Shown here: positions 20,520-42,093 of the stretch, piece by piece
Layout: every line of letters begins with the position of its first letter
How positions within the stretch are numbered: the first letter of the stretch is position 1
From: Silene conica
Lineage: Eukaryota > Streptophyta > Magnoliopsida > Caryophyllales > Caryophyllaceae
NCBI GenBank assembly: GCA_029255685.2
Contig: CM055316.2
Span: 83,636,861-83,700,860, forward strand
Direction of reading: 5' to 3'
DNA: 64,000 nucleotides
Program-made: the position numbers and the translations under genes
Notes under the pieces: model-generated
What the model was told of the DNA's origin: nothing
The model's input: the letters and a program-made list of their open reading frames with translations, nothing else
Database searches by the model: none

Positions 20520-20969
20520 GATATTTATCGGATCCGACTCGAGCTCGAGCCGATTTTACCCGAGTTTGAAAAAAATGCGCTCATTACAAAGCTTGCGAGC
20601 TTTAACCAAGCTCAAGCCAAACTCGAGCCAAATCGAGCCTATATAAAATTGTTTATTTTTTTTATTTTTCTCCCGATATTTTCAATAACAAGGTTCGAAA
20701 ATTGTACGTAAAAGTATTTAGCAAATAAACATGATATTTCATATATATATGATACAAAGATATAATAATGATAAAATATTTTTATAAAATATGATTAAAT
20801 CTTATGTAATCTCAAATGTTCAGCCGCTCGCGAGCTTTTCGAGTCGAGCTAGCATTTGCTGGCTTGACTTGTTAGGCTCTCGAGCCGAGCCCGAGCTCAC
20901 ACGAGCCGAGCATTGACCGAGCCGTCTCGAGTTGCTCACGAGCTGTCTCATCTCATTAACAACCCTAGA
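20520..20969. mobile_element. hAT-like element rich in GAGCTCG words, left end lost
   Basis: Right end AACAACCCTA fits the hAT type. GAGCTCGAGCC and CTCGCGAGC words cluster at both sides of an AT-rich core. No matching left end or target duplication found. Confidence 0.55.
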
Positions 20970-21604
20970 CACACGTTAGAAAAACCGATTTTATATTTAC
21001 TCTCATGATTTATCTTACAAGTCTTTTTATATTAGATTTATTAATTTATGATATAAAAATACGTGATATGAAAACCGAATTAAATAGCATTCGAAGTAGA
21101 AGAGTAATGATGAGAGTCAAAGGTGTCGAGGAATGTTCCCCGATTTCATTCCAAGCCAATGGTTAGAACGGCTAATGTATTCATTACGGTCATATGCCGA
21201 CTCATATGGACCAACCACTAAGTACTCCATTAAATATATGCAGAATTGGTAGATTTCGGCGTAATCGGTAAATTTCGGTAAAACTTGTAGTTTGATCAAG
21301 TAATAATCTAAAATTTCAACGTATTCTGATAATATATTGGTCGAAATTTATTGTTTATGAATATATTATTATTAGCGTATTCAATTTATTCATAAAACTG
21401 ATCATTTTAATTATTTTTAAATTTGCTAATTATCACACTTCTTTTTTCAAATTCTGCTAATTTTTTTGATAGTCAAACTTACTAATACTAAATTTTGTTA
21501 ATCGTGTTATGCTATCGTTATCCGCTATCATGAATCTGCTTCTACTGTTTACCAAATAGGTCCTAATAACTCTTACTCTATATTTCACCTACATTCAGCT
21601 CACA

Positions 21605-21940
21605 CAAATAGGATATGCATCCAGATGTATATGAGCATCGTACATCTAATACAAATTTAGTTGAGCTTATGTGCAATTTTTTTGAGCTTTTAACGATTTT
21701 TTCTTGCACTATTATTTTTTCAGTGTTAAAATTAAAATTTTAGGGTATTATATGTATATTTTTTAGTATCAACATAATGTTTTAATTTACAATTTTTTCT
21801 ATAAAGACGCTCAAATTATTTTCAACAAAGCACGTAAAATACTGTATATGTATAAGCTCAAATTCTTTGTTATAAAGCTTGAAATTTATACTAGCATATG
21901 TATATACAATACATCTGGTTATATAATTTTCTAATTGTTC
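21605..21940. mobile_element. MITE of the ACATCTAATACAAAT family (copy 1)
   Basis: GTACATCTAATACAAATTTA near the left and ATACATCTGGTTATATAATT at the right. Near-identical copy at 54848-55168; a third copy runs off the window at 63850. Confidence 0.7.
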
Positions 21941-23535
21941 AGCTTAACTTAATTTCATTCAGCTCAGCTTAACTTTATTCAATTCAACTCTTTTCGAACG
22001 CCTGAATGAAGAACACTTTTATAACACAGAGTTATCATTTTTTACATCGTATCATACAACGGTCGCAGACACGATATCTGGCTCCATTGTGGTCCCATAA
22101 CACGATGACGTGGGTGGGTCCCAGTGGCTTATTCTTTGACACCTCAGCAGGGAACAGGGCAAGTGTTGTTTAATCTGATATGTCACCCAGATTTAGGGAA
22201 TGTCCTCAAATCAAAGCATGTCTATTAATTCTAGACTATTTATGATTTGGACTGCTCTTAAAGTCTTCTTTTGGCTTTTGCGTTTTCTTTAAGTTTTAGA
22301 TTTATAGATTTATAAATTAATTCTGCTAAAATTGTGAGACGGTTTTGTGATGTGAAACGGTTTTAATTGATTAAATCTGTTACTTAAATTACGAAATATG
22401 AATTATATAGATGGAGTATCAAGATCAGTAGCATGTTGTTATAAGACTTTAAAAGTAAATACGAAATGTAAAATAGACATTAAAGAGATGACTAACTCTA
22501 AAACGGTCTTATAAAATCATTATAAGGGGTACATCGAATCCACAATAGTGAACGGTCCGGGCTAAAACTCACGCGTGAGATAGATGGAGCAAGATCAGCA
22601 GAGAACGGCCGGGTCGGGCCAGAGGCGGGCTAGGCCGAAGAAAGTCAGCCCTGGCATGGCCCTAAAGACTGGCCCACGTAACAGGGCTGGGCCGGATCGG
22701 ACCGGGCTAACCCGCTACGTTGTCCAACTCTAATTAAACTACATATTCTCCGAGTACCATAGAATTAGTCTAGTGGACAATTATATCACTGATGGTTAAC
22801 TAATAAAAAAAAGTCACATTTTGAAACAAAATATGCAAAAGATTGTAGTTTTGACTTATTTCTAGCTCATTAACCGGAAATTATTTTACACCTATCAAAA
22901 TAAAAAAGGTTTAAGTCGATGGTTTGAAGTGTTGATGTAACTACAGACCTCCGAATACCTGATACTTTAGAAACTGAAAGCGATGAGATTTGAACAATTG
23001 GACCTGTGACCTTTTAATTACATGACTTTGACTGATAGTGATACCATGTTAGAAAACAATCTCAACCAAAAGTTTAAACTGATGGTTGTAATCTCAAAAT
23101 CAATTTTATACTAACACCTGAAACCTATTATCACGACTCACGATACCTTTATTTTAACCGCTAAACTAAAACCGAGTCCGTAATAAACAAATAAACATTA
23201 AAGTGGGCATAAAGGGGAATAACTATGAACAGTATTTCATACAACAATTTTACTTGAAATTGCTTTAGGCACAAAATATAATAATGTAAGTTGGCACATG
23301 GTTAATCAAAGATGTCTCAAAAAAGGATGGCTTAGATCGCTTAACATGCCATAAACCACCTGTATATTACACTACCTACAGATTAACTTACTCATACTCA
23401 CTTCTCAATCATTTTCCTATAACTTCAGTTGGCTGGTCTCACTTAAAACGGTAATATCCGACTTAAGTTTAATATAAATACTAATTTACATGAGACAAAC
23501 TAATTAATATGCCCTTTTTAATACATTATAAGTCA
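21941..23535. other. Gene-free stretch with repeat fragments
   Basis: Includes a GGGCC/GGCCC-rich hAT-like fragment at 22590-22730 ending GTCCAACTCTAAT and, at 22975-23060, dispersed-repeat sequence. No supported gene. Confidence 0.45.
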
Positions 23536-23539
23536 TGTT

Positions 23540-23911
23540 TGGTAAACGATATACTCCGTATTGATCAACTTTTAGCATATTTAAGGATTTTAGCATGTTT
23601 GACCAGTCAATAAGCTAATTTGAGTGTTTGACAAACAACATATTGAAACAATATATTATTTGGGATCAATAGGCGGTTTTACAATAGGCGGTTTACCTCG
23701 ATCAACATATTGATTATCATATTTTAAGCTAGGAAATTTTATTAGATTTTACAAAGAGACCTAACAATCTACTAACCGTAATCTGCTAAGTACCAAACAC
23801 TCAAATTAATTCTGCTAATTATAATATGCTAGTCAAACCTTCTGTTTTTTATAATATGTCGTTACAATCTGCTTATGCTGAAATTAATCCGTTGTTTACC
23901 AAACAGAGTCA
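23540..23911. mobile_element. MITE with GTTTGGTAAAC ends
   Basis: GTTTGGTAAACGATA faces the inverse of GTTGTTTACCAAAC about 370 bp apart. A one-ended relative lies at about 21550. Confidence 0.6.
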
Positions 23912-24698
23912 TAGGCAAATGTGATAAATATGCTCGTTTTAAACAGAATTTAAATCAATAGTTTATATGTAAATATTCTGAAAAATGATAAATACAGTCT
24001 TTTAACGAGTATTTAAGGTACCAAAAAAGGAAAAAAAAACTTAAATCAAACATTAATAACTCAATTTACGCATAATCATGTCATAAATTTTTAATTTAAT
24101 TCATTTTAGTAAGTACGTAATTTAGTTCTTAAATACAGCCTTGAAAACCGTGTTTATCATTATATTATCCATTGACCTAGATATATGAAATCAAATTGTT
24201 ATGTGACACCCAACACGGGATATGTCCAACATATTCGTAAAAAAATCATGTATAGATCACGGATATATAATAATCATGTTTCGATATCACTTACATGCTA
24301 CATTTGTTAATTAACAATAACATTATTTAATTATTCCAATTCTCTTTAGCAAAAATAAAAATAAAATAAAATAAATAACATGACTTAATTTTAGTGATAT
24401 TGTATAAGAGATTTTCTTACAAATTTATTAAAAAGTAGACATTTAACCTAAATATTCCTAGAATGATATAGTTACGTGACTTTAGTTATATTGAGTTTAT
24501 AATAACCCGATATAATATATATATATTAATTAATTGTATTATCCTAAAATTTAACCGTACATTATTATTAGGGTTTGAACTTGAAATTTTTGGTTAAAAT
24601 AGAACAACTTTTTATGTGATGATCTAAAAATTCACGAGTAAATCGAAAAATAAATCTACATGGCATGCAATCAAATTTCTAACTTTTGAACAAAGCAT
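23912..24698. other. Gene-free AT-rich stretch
   Basis: Very AT-rich, with no open frame, repeat end or motif that I can support. Confidence 0.4.
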
Positions 24699-24706
24699 GC
24701 TATAAC

Positions 24707-25281
24707 TAGGGGTGTTCATAAAAAACCGAACCGCAAAAACCGTACCGCAAAACCGGAGAACCGCATGTTTTCGAGGTTCGGTTCACCGAACCGTTAAGGG
24801 CAATTAGGTTCGGTGAACCGAACCGGTTAATTTATCATGGACAAGGTTCGGTTGAAGTTCGCAATTTTAGAAATGAGGTTAACCGCGAACCGAACCGTTC
24901 ACAAAAAAGTAAGGAAAAAAATTAAAATTATTTAAAAAATTGTTCTTTTGTTTAATTAAAAAGTGTTTCAAGATTCAAAAATGGTTAAAATGATTAATAT
25001 TAAAGTTTTACTTATTAACTTTATTGTTGAGTATAATTAAATATTAAAAATTTAATTAAACTACTAGATAAAAATCTCGAAAACTAAAGAAAAAAAATAT
25101 TTAGCATGTTTATATGTTAACCGCTAACCGAACCGCAAATAACCGTTTAAAGTGGTTAACCGAACCGCAAATAACCGTTACGAACGGTGCGGTTTAGGTT
25201 CGGTGTTTTGCCAAACCGAACCGTGTGCGAACCGTATTAAATATGAGGTTCGGTGAACCGAACCGTGAATGAACACCCCTA
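24707..25281. mobile_element. hAT-like element rich in AACCGAACC words
   Basis: 575 bp. Perfect terminal inverted repeats TAGGGGTGTTCAT and ATGAACACCCCTA, with perfect 8-bp target duplication GCTATAAC (24699-24706, 25282-25289). Subterminal regions consist largely of AACCGAACCG and its complement. Confidence 0.95.
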
Positions 25282-25384
25282 GCTATAACCTATAAGGATT
25301 TAACACTACCAAAGTATATCAATTATAACAAGCAAACAAGCTAGAAAAGCTATAATTTGTATTATTATTACACTTCATTCGGTC

Positions 25385-25610
25385 ATGTTTTTTCGGATAA
25401 AATGAGTTGAGTTGAATTAGATGGAATAAAACTGAATCAAATTAAATTGAATGGAATAGAGTTGCAGTCAATTTGAATTAAAAGATAATTTTATGATCAA
25501 AGAGATTAGTTGAACATAAATGATCAAACCTAAATAAAATTTAATAGAATACAACTAAACAAAATCGAAATGAGCTGAAATTAAGCTAGAAAGAACAAAA
25601 CTTTAAATAT
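25385..25610. mobile_element. MITE of the TTCAGTTCAATTCA family, reversed
   Basis: GAGTTGAGTTGAATTAGATGG and GAGCTGAAATTAAGC words match 12895-13080 and related copies. Confidence 0.45.
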
Positions 25611-25907
25611 AAAATCACATAATATAATTTGTGAGAGCACCGTAACAAGAAAATTATACACTGTTATCACCGGTAAACACCCAAATGACATAAATATAAT
25701 TTGAGTTGGCAAGTTAAGAAGACTTAAGAGTATTATCATTTCATACATATTATGGACCACCATTAATTATTCCTTTTGTTAATCGGCCCAACATTGGACC
25801 CATATTACTTTCCCTTGTTCCCCGGTTCAACTTTTAATATTATTCCTTGGACCCAAAAAGTTGCACCAACTTATAACACACACTAACTATCTCATGTGTC
25901 ACACTAC

Positions 25908-25914
25908 TATATAA
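25908..25914 (+). promoter_or_regulatory. TATA box of the Ser-rich protein gene
   Basis: TATATAA in the context ACTACTATATAACACAACCC lies 110 bp before the ATG at 26024. That places a transcription start near 25940 and gives a short 5'UTR. Confidence 0.5.
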
Positions 25915-26023
25915 CACAACCCTATACAAAAATTAGTTAACCAAATTACACAACAAAAATAAAAATTAGGTATTGAAACGGTTTTATACAAGTATTTGTT
26001 CTGAATTATTCAGAAGATAATAT

Positions 26024-26896
26024 ATGGAGACTATTTGTCGTGAATTTCATCTTAATGATACCAAATCGCCGTCCCCAGAAATGTTTTCATTTCCAGGGAC
26101 GCCGACAGATAATGAAGGGGATAATGACAATAACTCGGAATTTGAGTTTGGGTCATGTGTGACACCGAGCTCTCCAGTAACACCCGATGATGTGGCGAAG
26201 CATTCTGCTTCGCCAGCTGATCAATTCTTTCTCAACGGTCGACTTCTTCCACATGATTTTCCGACTGTGACATCAAGCTCTAGAGCTTCGTTTTCAGGCA
26301 CTGCCACCCCTGCTGTAAGCGGGGGTGGCGGTGCAGTGGTGAACTTGTCTAGGGGGACAAGTATTGGGAGTAATATGAGTATGATGTCATCAAGGAGTAA
26401 TAGTAGTAATAGTAGGGGGAGTAGCACGTGCAGTACTTGCAGTAATACAAGGACCGAGGTTTCTGAGCGAAAAACGTTCCATCAAAAGAGTAGAATGGTG
26501 CATATGAAGGGGTATTGTAGGACCGCTAGTGTTCGAGACCAACGTAACGTTTCGGGTTCCTCTAGTAGGTTGGGGAAGTATTATAACAATGGGTCGACAT
26601 CTTCGATGTCAACGTCTAGTGGGTCGTCAAAAAGGTGGCAATTTATTACTCCGGCTCCTGTGTTGGGCCCCAGCTTGTCCAGACGGAGTGTGGGGTCCAA
26701 CACAAGTCCCAGAAAGAGTAGCAGTAACAACAGTCATAGTAATAATAATAGTAACAGTAATAGTAACAGTAATAATAGCAACGGGGGATTTTTATACAAG
26801 GTATTGAGGTCATTTGTGGCAACATGTAAAGCATGTCATGCAATGGAGGGTAAGGAAAATGAATTTGATTTGAATGAAGGGAGTGTTGTAAGGTAG
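26024..26896 (+). CDS. Ser/Asn-rich plant protein with ADQ-FF-NGRLLP motif
   Basis: A single exon of 290 aa. It begins METICREFHLNDTKS, followed by FSFPGTPTD, FEFG and then SPADQFFLNGRLLPHDFP (about 64-81). That combination resembles plant serine-rich proteins and membrane-associated kinase regulator (MAKR-like or DUF1645-like) proteins, which share an F-E-F block and an ADxLFxxGxLLP block. The middle is Ser-rich with CSTCS. A conserved-looking block KRWQFITPAP (about 204-213) is followed by an Asn/Ser repeat tract (about 237-257) encoded by AGTAAT repeats. The tail FLYKVLRSFVATCKACHAME is hydrophobic and Cys-containing. No catalytic motif is visible. A TATA box lies about 110 bp upstream. 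The gene is surely real because of its uninterrupted frame, promoter and family-like blocks; the function is unknown. Confidence 0.8.
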   Translation: METICREFHLNDTKSPSPEMFSFPGTPTDNEGDNDNNSEFEFGSCVTPSSPVTPDDVAKHSASPADQFFLNGRLLPHDFPTVTSSSRASFSGTATPAVSGGGGAVVNLSRGTSIGSNMSMMSSRSNSSNSRGSSTCSTCSNTRTEVSERKTFHQKSRMVHMKGYCRTASVRDQRNVSGSSSRLGKYYNNGSTSSMSTSSGSSKRWQFITPAPVLGPSLSRRSVGSNTSPRKSSSNNSHSNNNSNSNSNSNNSNGGFLYKVLRSFVATCKACHAMEGKENEFDLNEGSVVR

Positions 26897-26925
26897 TTGA
26901 GAATTGTGATGATTATATTGTCATG

Positions 26926-27020
26926 AATACTCCTTCCGTCTCGATCATTTGTTTACCTTTGATTAAAACACTCATTATACAGAATTAAAACGGTAAATAA
27001 ATGACCAGGACGAAGGCTGT
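26926..27020. mobile_element. Stowaway-like MITE in the 3' region of the Ser-rich gene
   Basis: CTCCTTCCGTCTCGATCATT faces the inverse of AATGACCAGGACGAAGG, about 93 bp, starting 30 bp after the stop codon, so probably inside the 3'UTR. Confidence 0.7.
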
Positions 27021-27339
27021 GTCATTGGTGTTTTGTTTGTTTGATTGCTTATTTTTGGGTGTTGTTTTGGTGTAGAGGATTTGTATGGTGTAAAGCGTAA
27101 TCAAGAGGTGAAAACAAATAATGTAAAAAGGGTAAATTAAGAAAGAGTTTGCTTGAAGTATTGGGTTAAAAGAGAGATTGATTGTGTTATTGGGAAGTGT
27201 TCATGATTAATTTTGGATCATGTTTTAGTAGTAATGAAAGCACTCCGATAATTATTATTGTTTCAAAATAGTTATTGTTTGACTATCTTTTTTTGATGAT
27301 AACTGATGAGTAATCCTCTGATGATCATTGGGTAAATAC

Positions 27340-27665
27340 TATAAAAAGATTTTATAAAAATCAGATGTATAATAGCATACAACCATGATGTATTTTATTG
27401 AGCTTATGTGTATATTTATTGAGCTTTTAAACTATTTTTGAGTTATATTTTAGTTTTTTTATATTAAAATTAAAATATAGGTTAACTTATATGTATTGTA
27501 TTTTAGTTGTATAATAATTTTCGATTTTCAATAATTTTCTCAAGGAGTTCAAAAGTTTACCATATACTCTAACTCATATTCTTTATAATAAAGCTCGAAT
27601 TTTCTATTAAAAGACTCAAAATATGTACAGAAAATTGTATACCTCTGGTGGTATAATCCGCTTAT
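27340..27665. mobile_element. MULE-like MITE of the GCGGATTATA family, reversed
   Basis: 326 bp flanked by the 10-bp direct repeat GGGTAAATAC (27330-27339, 27666-27675). Reverse orientation of the element at 29292-29623. Confidence 0.85.
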
Positions 27666-27675
27666 GGGTAAATAC

Positions 27676-28474
27676 CGTTATTGTTTAAACTATCAAATTT
27701 ACGATTATAGGTATTATTGAAACATGAGAATGAAGTCATCTTGTACTTGTTGATCTACATCACATCATTGATAAAATGTTTTTTTTTATGTTAAATAAGT
27801 TCGTTTATGTCGCGGGTGAGAATCGAATCCCCAATTTTACGGCTATAGTAAAAAAACAACAACAGAAACAAACATAATTTTTTTAATTATTGTGTATTTG
27901 ACTACTTGATCGATTGGTAGATGGAATGATGGATGGTTCATTTACGACGATGTTATATATATTTAGTTAGGGACGGAACAGACTGGGATCGCTAACTCGA
28001 AAATTTTAATCTATCAACTTATCGTCTGCATTGTTTATGAACCTCGATTTTTATAGATCGAGAATATAACCATGCAAAACGTACACCGACATTTCTCTCC
28101 GTTATATTCCCGCTCTCGGTATAAACGGAGGAACGGAATAATGGACCAAAGGTACACATCGAGTTAATTAGTACTTACTCCGTTTTAGTTTATATTATCT
28201 CCGGTGAGCACTGCACTTTACTAAAAGAGAAAGCACAAACCAGGTCATTTACATCATTGTCACAGGCTCTAAACTCTAAAGTATTCGATGGCCCTGAATT
28301 CACGGGATATCATGTATTATAAATTTTATTATATCGTGTGGTTGCGGAAATTAACGCATCTTTTTAAGTCGTTTCATACGTTTGTTCAAAATTTGAAAGA
28401 TGTATTTTTAAGAAACGTATGAAAATAATTTGAAAATGAAAGCAAATTACATACTCTAGGAGCAACCGAGCAAG
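27676..28474. other. Gene-free stretch
   Basis: No supported gene; contains a short ATCGAATCCCC repeat fragment near 27810 only. Confidence 0.4.
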
Positions 28475-28825
28475 AGATACATCTTGATATATTATCATCA
28501 GTTTTATAGTTTTTGAATTTTATAAAAATATTTTTGAGTTTTGTTTTAAAAATTATGAGTATTAAGATAAAATTTCTGAATTCATTTATTAAAACATTAT
28601 TCTAAAAAAAATTACAATAAAACTCGAAAACATTACTATAAACTTAGTTAAATTTTAGTTTTGACCGAATATAAAATAAAATCTAACTTATAAATATTAA
28701 TAAGCCCTGAAAAATACACATATACTAAAAAAAAATAAAAATTTGATTGTAAAAAGCTCATAAAAATATTGATATATTCAAAAACAAGAAAAGTCTGAGA
28801 TACATCTAATGTATATTCCTTTTTC
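28475..28825. mobile_element. MITE of the TTTTTGAG family (copy 2)
   Basis: Starts near GAGATACATCTTGATATATT and ends GAGATACATCTAATGTATATT, with TTTTTGAGTTTTG inside. Related to 53806-54230 and 62625-62957. Confidence 0.6.
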
Positions 28826-29281
28826 TCACACTCGAGTGTTAAACACAATCTTATCAAGAGTGCGAGGAATGAAAACCGGTACAAAAACACCGAGTGGACG
28901 AGTGGTTGTGGGTAAGTGTCGACTACAATTACATAGCTGCTGCATTTTTCTGTCGACGACATAATTCTCAGACGTAAAGATAAACGGAGTACATAACCAA
29001 ATCGAAGAACAATGGTACAATAATTATGTTACAATACAATGTTGTCTGAAGTGATCAACTGCTCTCATTTGTAACTGGAAAAGTATTTCTCGAATCGAGT
29101 TGCCGAAAAAAAAAAAGGGGGAATAATCAAACTTGTAATGCTATGTACATAGTACACTCAATAAGTCAATATATAATATATTGCACCAACAAAATGGCTA
29201 TGTGCAAAAAAAAGGCAAAATTTACCTACGTCGGTTTTAGATCACGAGAAGCGTGTCCATGCCATCTGCAAATGAACATAA
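28826..29281. other. Gene-free stretch with a possible exon relic
   Basis: On the minus strand 28826-29020 reads an open frame with LPTTTRPLGVFVPVFIP that looks more protein-like than its surroundings, but it lacks an identifiable family and continuing exons. Not called as a gene. Confidence 0.3.
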
Positions 29282-29291
29282 CAATTTGGTC

Positions 29292-29623
29292 AATAAGCGG
29301 ATTATACCACCAGAGGTATACAATTTTCTATACATATTTTGAGCTTTTTAATAGAAAATTCGAGCTTTATTAGAAAGAATATGAGCTATATGGTACAATT
29401 TATGAACTCCTTGAGAAAATATTGAGAATCGAAAATTATTATACAACTAAAACACAATATATATAAGTTGAACTATATTTTAATTTTAATAGAAAAAAAC
29501 TAAAATATAACAAAATATAACTCAAAATAGTTTAAAAGCTCAACAAATATACATATAAGCTCAATAAAATATACCATGGTTGTACGATGCTATTATACAT
29601 CTGATTGTATAATTTTTTTTGTG
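29292..29623. mobile_element. MULE-like MITE of the GCGGATTATA family
   Basis: 332 bp flanked by the perfect 10-bp direct repeat CAATTTGGTC (29282-29291, 29624-29633). Imperfect inverted ends GGATTATACCACCAG and its partner TCTGATTGTATAAT. Confidence 0.88.
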
Positions 29624-30033
29624 CAATTTGGTCGGGTCATGACCAAAAGAAGTTTTAAGTTGTGCAAAGCATTGCAAATAATGTTGTGAAGCGAAAAAGA
29701 AAATCTGGATTCTCGAATGGTTTGTATTTAGAGGTGCGAAATGCAACTGAAGGTCTCCGCAAATGAACCGTTTTTTGAATACCAGAATATAAATGTGCTA
29801 TACTGCCGGAGGAGAGGCTTAGCAACGGTTGTGTTCTCGTGTACTCGTGTTTCAGTTATTTTGGCTAACCCATATATCTTTTGCGCTTTGCTCGAGCCTT
29901 TTTTAATTCCTTTGTTTGGGACTGGCTCGGGCTGAAGACGAGAGTAGAGGTTGGTTCGAAATCTTTAACAAATGAAAGATCTGGCGACTGGAAATGCAGG
30001 AAAACAACACATAAAAACCTCAAGGGCTCCCAC

Positions 30034-30226
30034 CTATGTTACTCTAACTCGACTTGAAGGGTAGGACACGGGTACGTATCCAAGTGTCGGATACGGCATT
30101 TTTTGAAAAAGTTAAAAGTTTTTGGTCTAAAATGAAGTGTCCGAGTGACAAGTGTCATACCAATGTCCAAGAATCAAGTGTCAGACACGGGTACGAGAGG
30201 TAATATGAAGTGTCGAAGTAACATAG
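30034..30226. mobile_element. CTATGTTAC hAT MITE, copy 1
   Basis: CTATGTTACTCTAACTC faces the inverse of AGTAACATAG, with repeats of GACACGGGTACG inside. Target duplication imperfect (GCTCCCAC and GCTGCAAC). Lies 3' of the GCK kinase gene. Confidence 0.8.
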
Positions 30227-30474
30227 GCTGCAACAGAGGTATTTAGTGCAGCGAGTTCTCAAGACTCCGCAGTTTTTATAAACATATGTCGAAATATTAC
30301 CTAATCTTCTAAACAAAAGGCCAGAATATAAATTTAATCCGACTAATGACCCACATCATGACCTCCAAGGTTCCCGACTACACCACTAGATCAGAAGTAA
30401 GAAAGTTTACGGGAACAAGAAGGCTATTTTCACATGATTCATAGTATATTTTCTTCGCATAAAGGGGAAAAGAA

Positions 30475-40732
<10,258 letters not shown>

Positions 40733-40740
40733 TTCCCCTA

Positions 40741-41650
40741 AAAACAGCTAACCCTAACTCGGCAAGCAACAAATTATCTTCTTAATCGTGCATCATCACA
40801 CTCCTCCACACCTAAATCAACAACTCAACCGCATACACTATAACTCAAACTACTCTAAGAACTATACATTGCTAGAATCCAACCCATAAACCTTCACACC
40901 TAAATCCAACTCAAACACACTGTACCTTTTCTTCAACAACTCAACCTCAAAATCTGTTAATCATACAGAACAACTCGCATCAAATCACGCTAAAATCAAC
41001 ACATAACCTAATTCAAAGCACAGAAACACATTGTACCTCTTCTTCAACAACTCAACCGCGAAACCTGTTAAATTATACACAACAATTAACATTAAATTAC
41101 GCTAAAATCAACACATAACTTACATCCTAAGTATAAACAAACGTATACACTAAACGATCCCTCCTCAATACATATATACACAAAAAAATCGCGAATGCAA
41201 CGCAACAACCAACAAAAACCAGTGCTTTCACCATTAACATCAAATTAACCACTTCAACAAACTCCGAAATCGACAGGCGAACAACTACAACTATATCATC
41301 CCGATTCTGCTACAATCTACACCGAAAACTGAAATTTTCAACACAAATCAGTGTTTTCACCATTAAAATCAAATTAATCACTTCAACGAGCTCAGAAATC
41401 GATACACGAGCAACTAATAGCATCTATACTATCACGAATTCGATAAAATCAGCGAAGAGAGCTGAAATTTAACGGAAATTTTTCTCGTTTTCCTCAAATC
41501 TGTAACAAAATTAGAACAAATTACAAAATTGATAGCAATTAGTATAAATTACGGACTACGGAGTACCTGATTGAATCGAAGAACAATAAATGGCGATCGA
41601 ACTACGCAGAGTGATGAAAGACGAAGTTGTTAGTTAAGGAAATGGAGAAG
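40741..41650 (-). other. Probable 5'UTR and 5'UTR intron of the GCK kinase gene
   Basis: On the minus strand CAATCAG|GTACTCCG (near 41568) makes a good splice donor. Acceptor-like AG sites, including CTGTTTTTAG, occur just before the ATG at 40732. The stretch between is AT-rich with no reading frame and has short internal duplications. A leader intron is common in this gene family. Inference only. Confidence 0.45.
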
Positions 41651-41681
41651 ACATGGATCTCATTTGACTCATGAAAGCTGG

Positions 41682-41711
41682 ATGATGACGACGACGATGA
41701 TGATGATGATG
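41682..41711. repeat. GAT/GAC trinucleotide repeat near the kinase 5' end
   Basis: GATGATGACGACGACGATGATGATG lies in or just upstream of the presumed first leader exon; short and imperfect. Confidence 0.85.
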
Positions 41712-41957
41712 TTCAACTTGGATTTTTTTTTACTTTATTTGTTTCAACATTTTTAGTTGAAGTTCTTACTTGAATGTATAAGTGGACTTTTTTTTACTAT
41801 TTTGGGTAAATTAATCATTAGTTTAGTTTAATTTAATTTCCGATTATAAATTTACTCGAGTCGGCTAGGAGTTAAATTTTTCCGATTATTGTTGATTCTG
41901 ACAAAGTATAGAATAAAATACGCGCCAAGAAAATAGAATAAAATCGTTCAACAAATG

Positions 41958-42087
41958 GCAGTGGAGCTAGCGGGCAAACAGGGGCGGTCTTCTCCCTCGA
42001 AATTTTTAGCTAAAATTTCCGAAATTTTTTAAAGTGTACCTTTTGTCATTACCACTTCGCCTCCCTTAAATCCTAGCTCCGCCACTG
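41958..42087. mobile_element. 130-bp element with GCAGTGGAGCTAG ends
   Basis: GCAGTGGAGCTAG faces the inverse of CTAGCTCCGCCACTGC, flanked by CAAATG on both sides (41952-41957, 42088-42093). Upstream of the kinase gene. Confidence 0.75.
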
Positions 42088-42093
42088 CAAATG

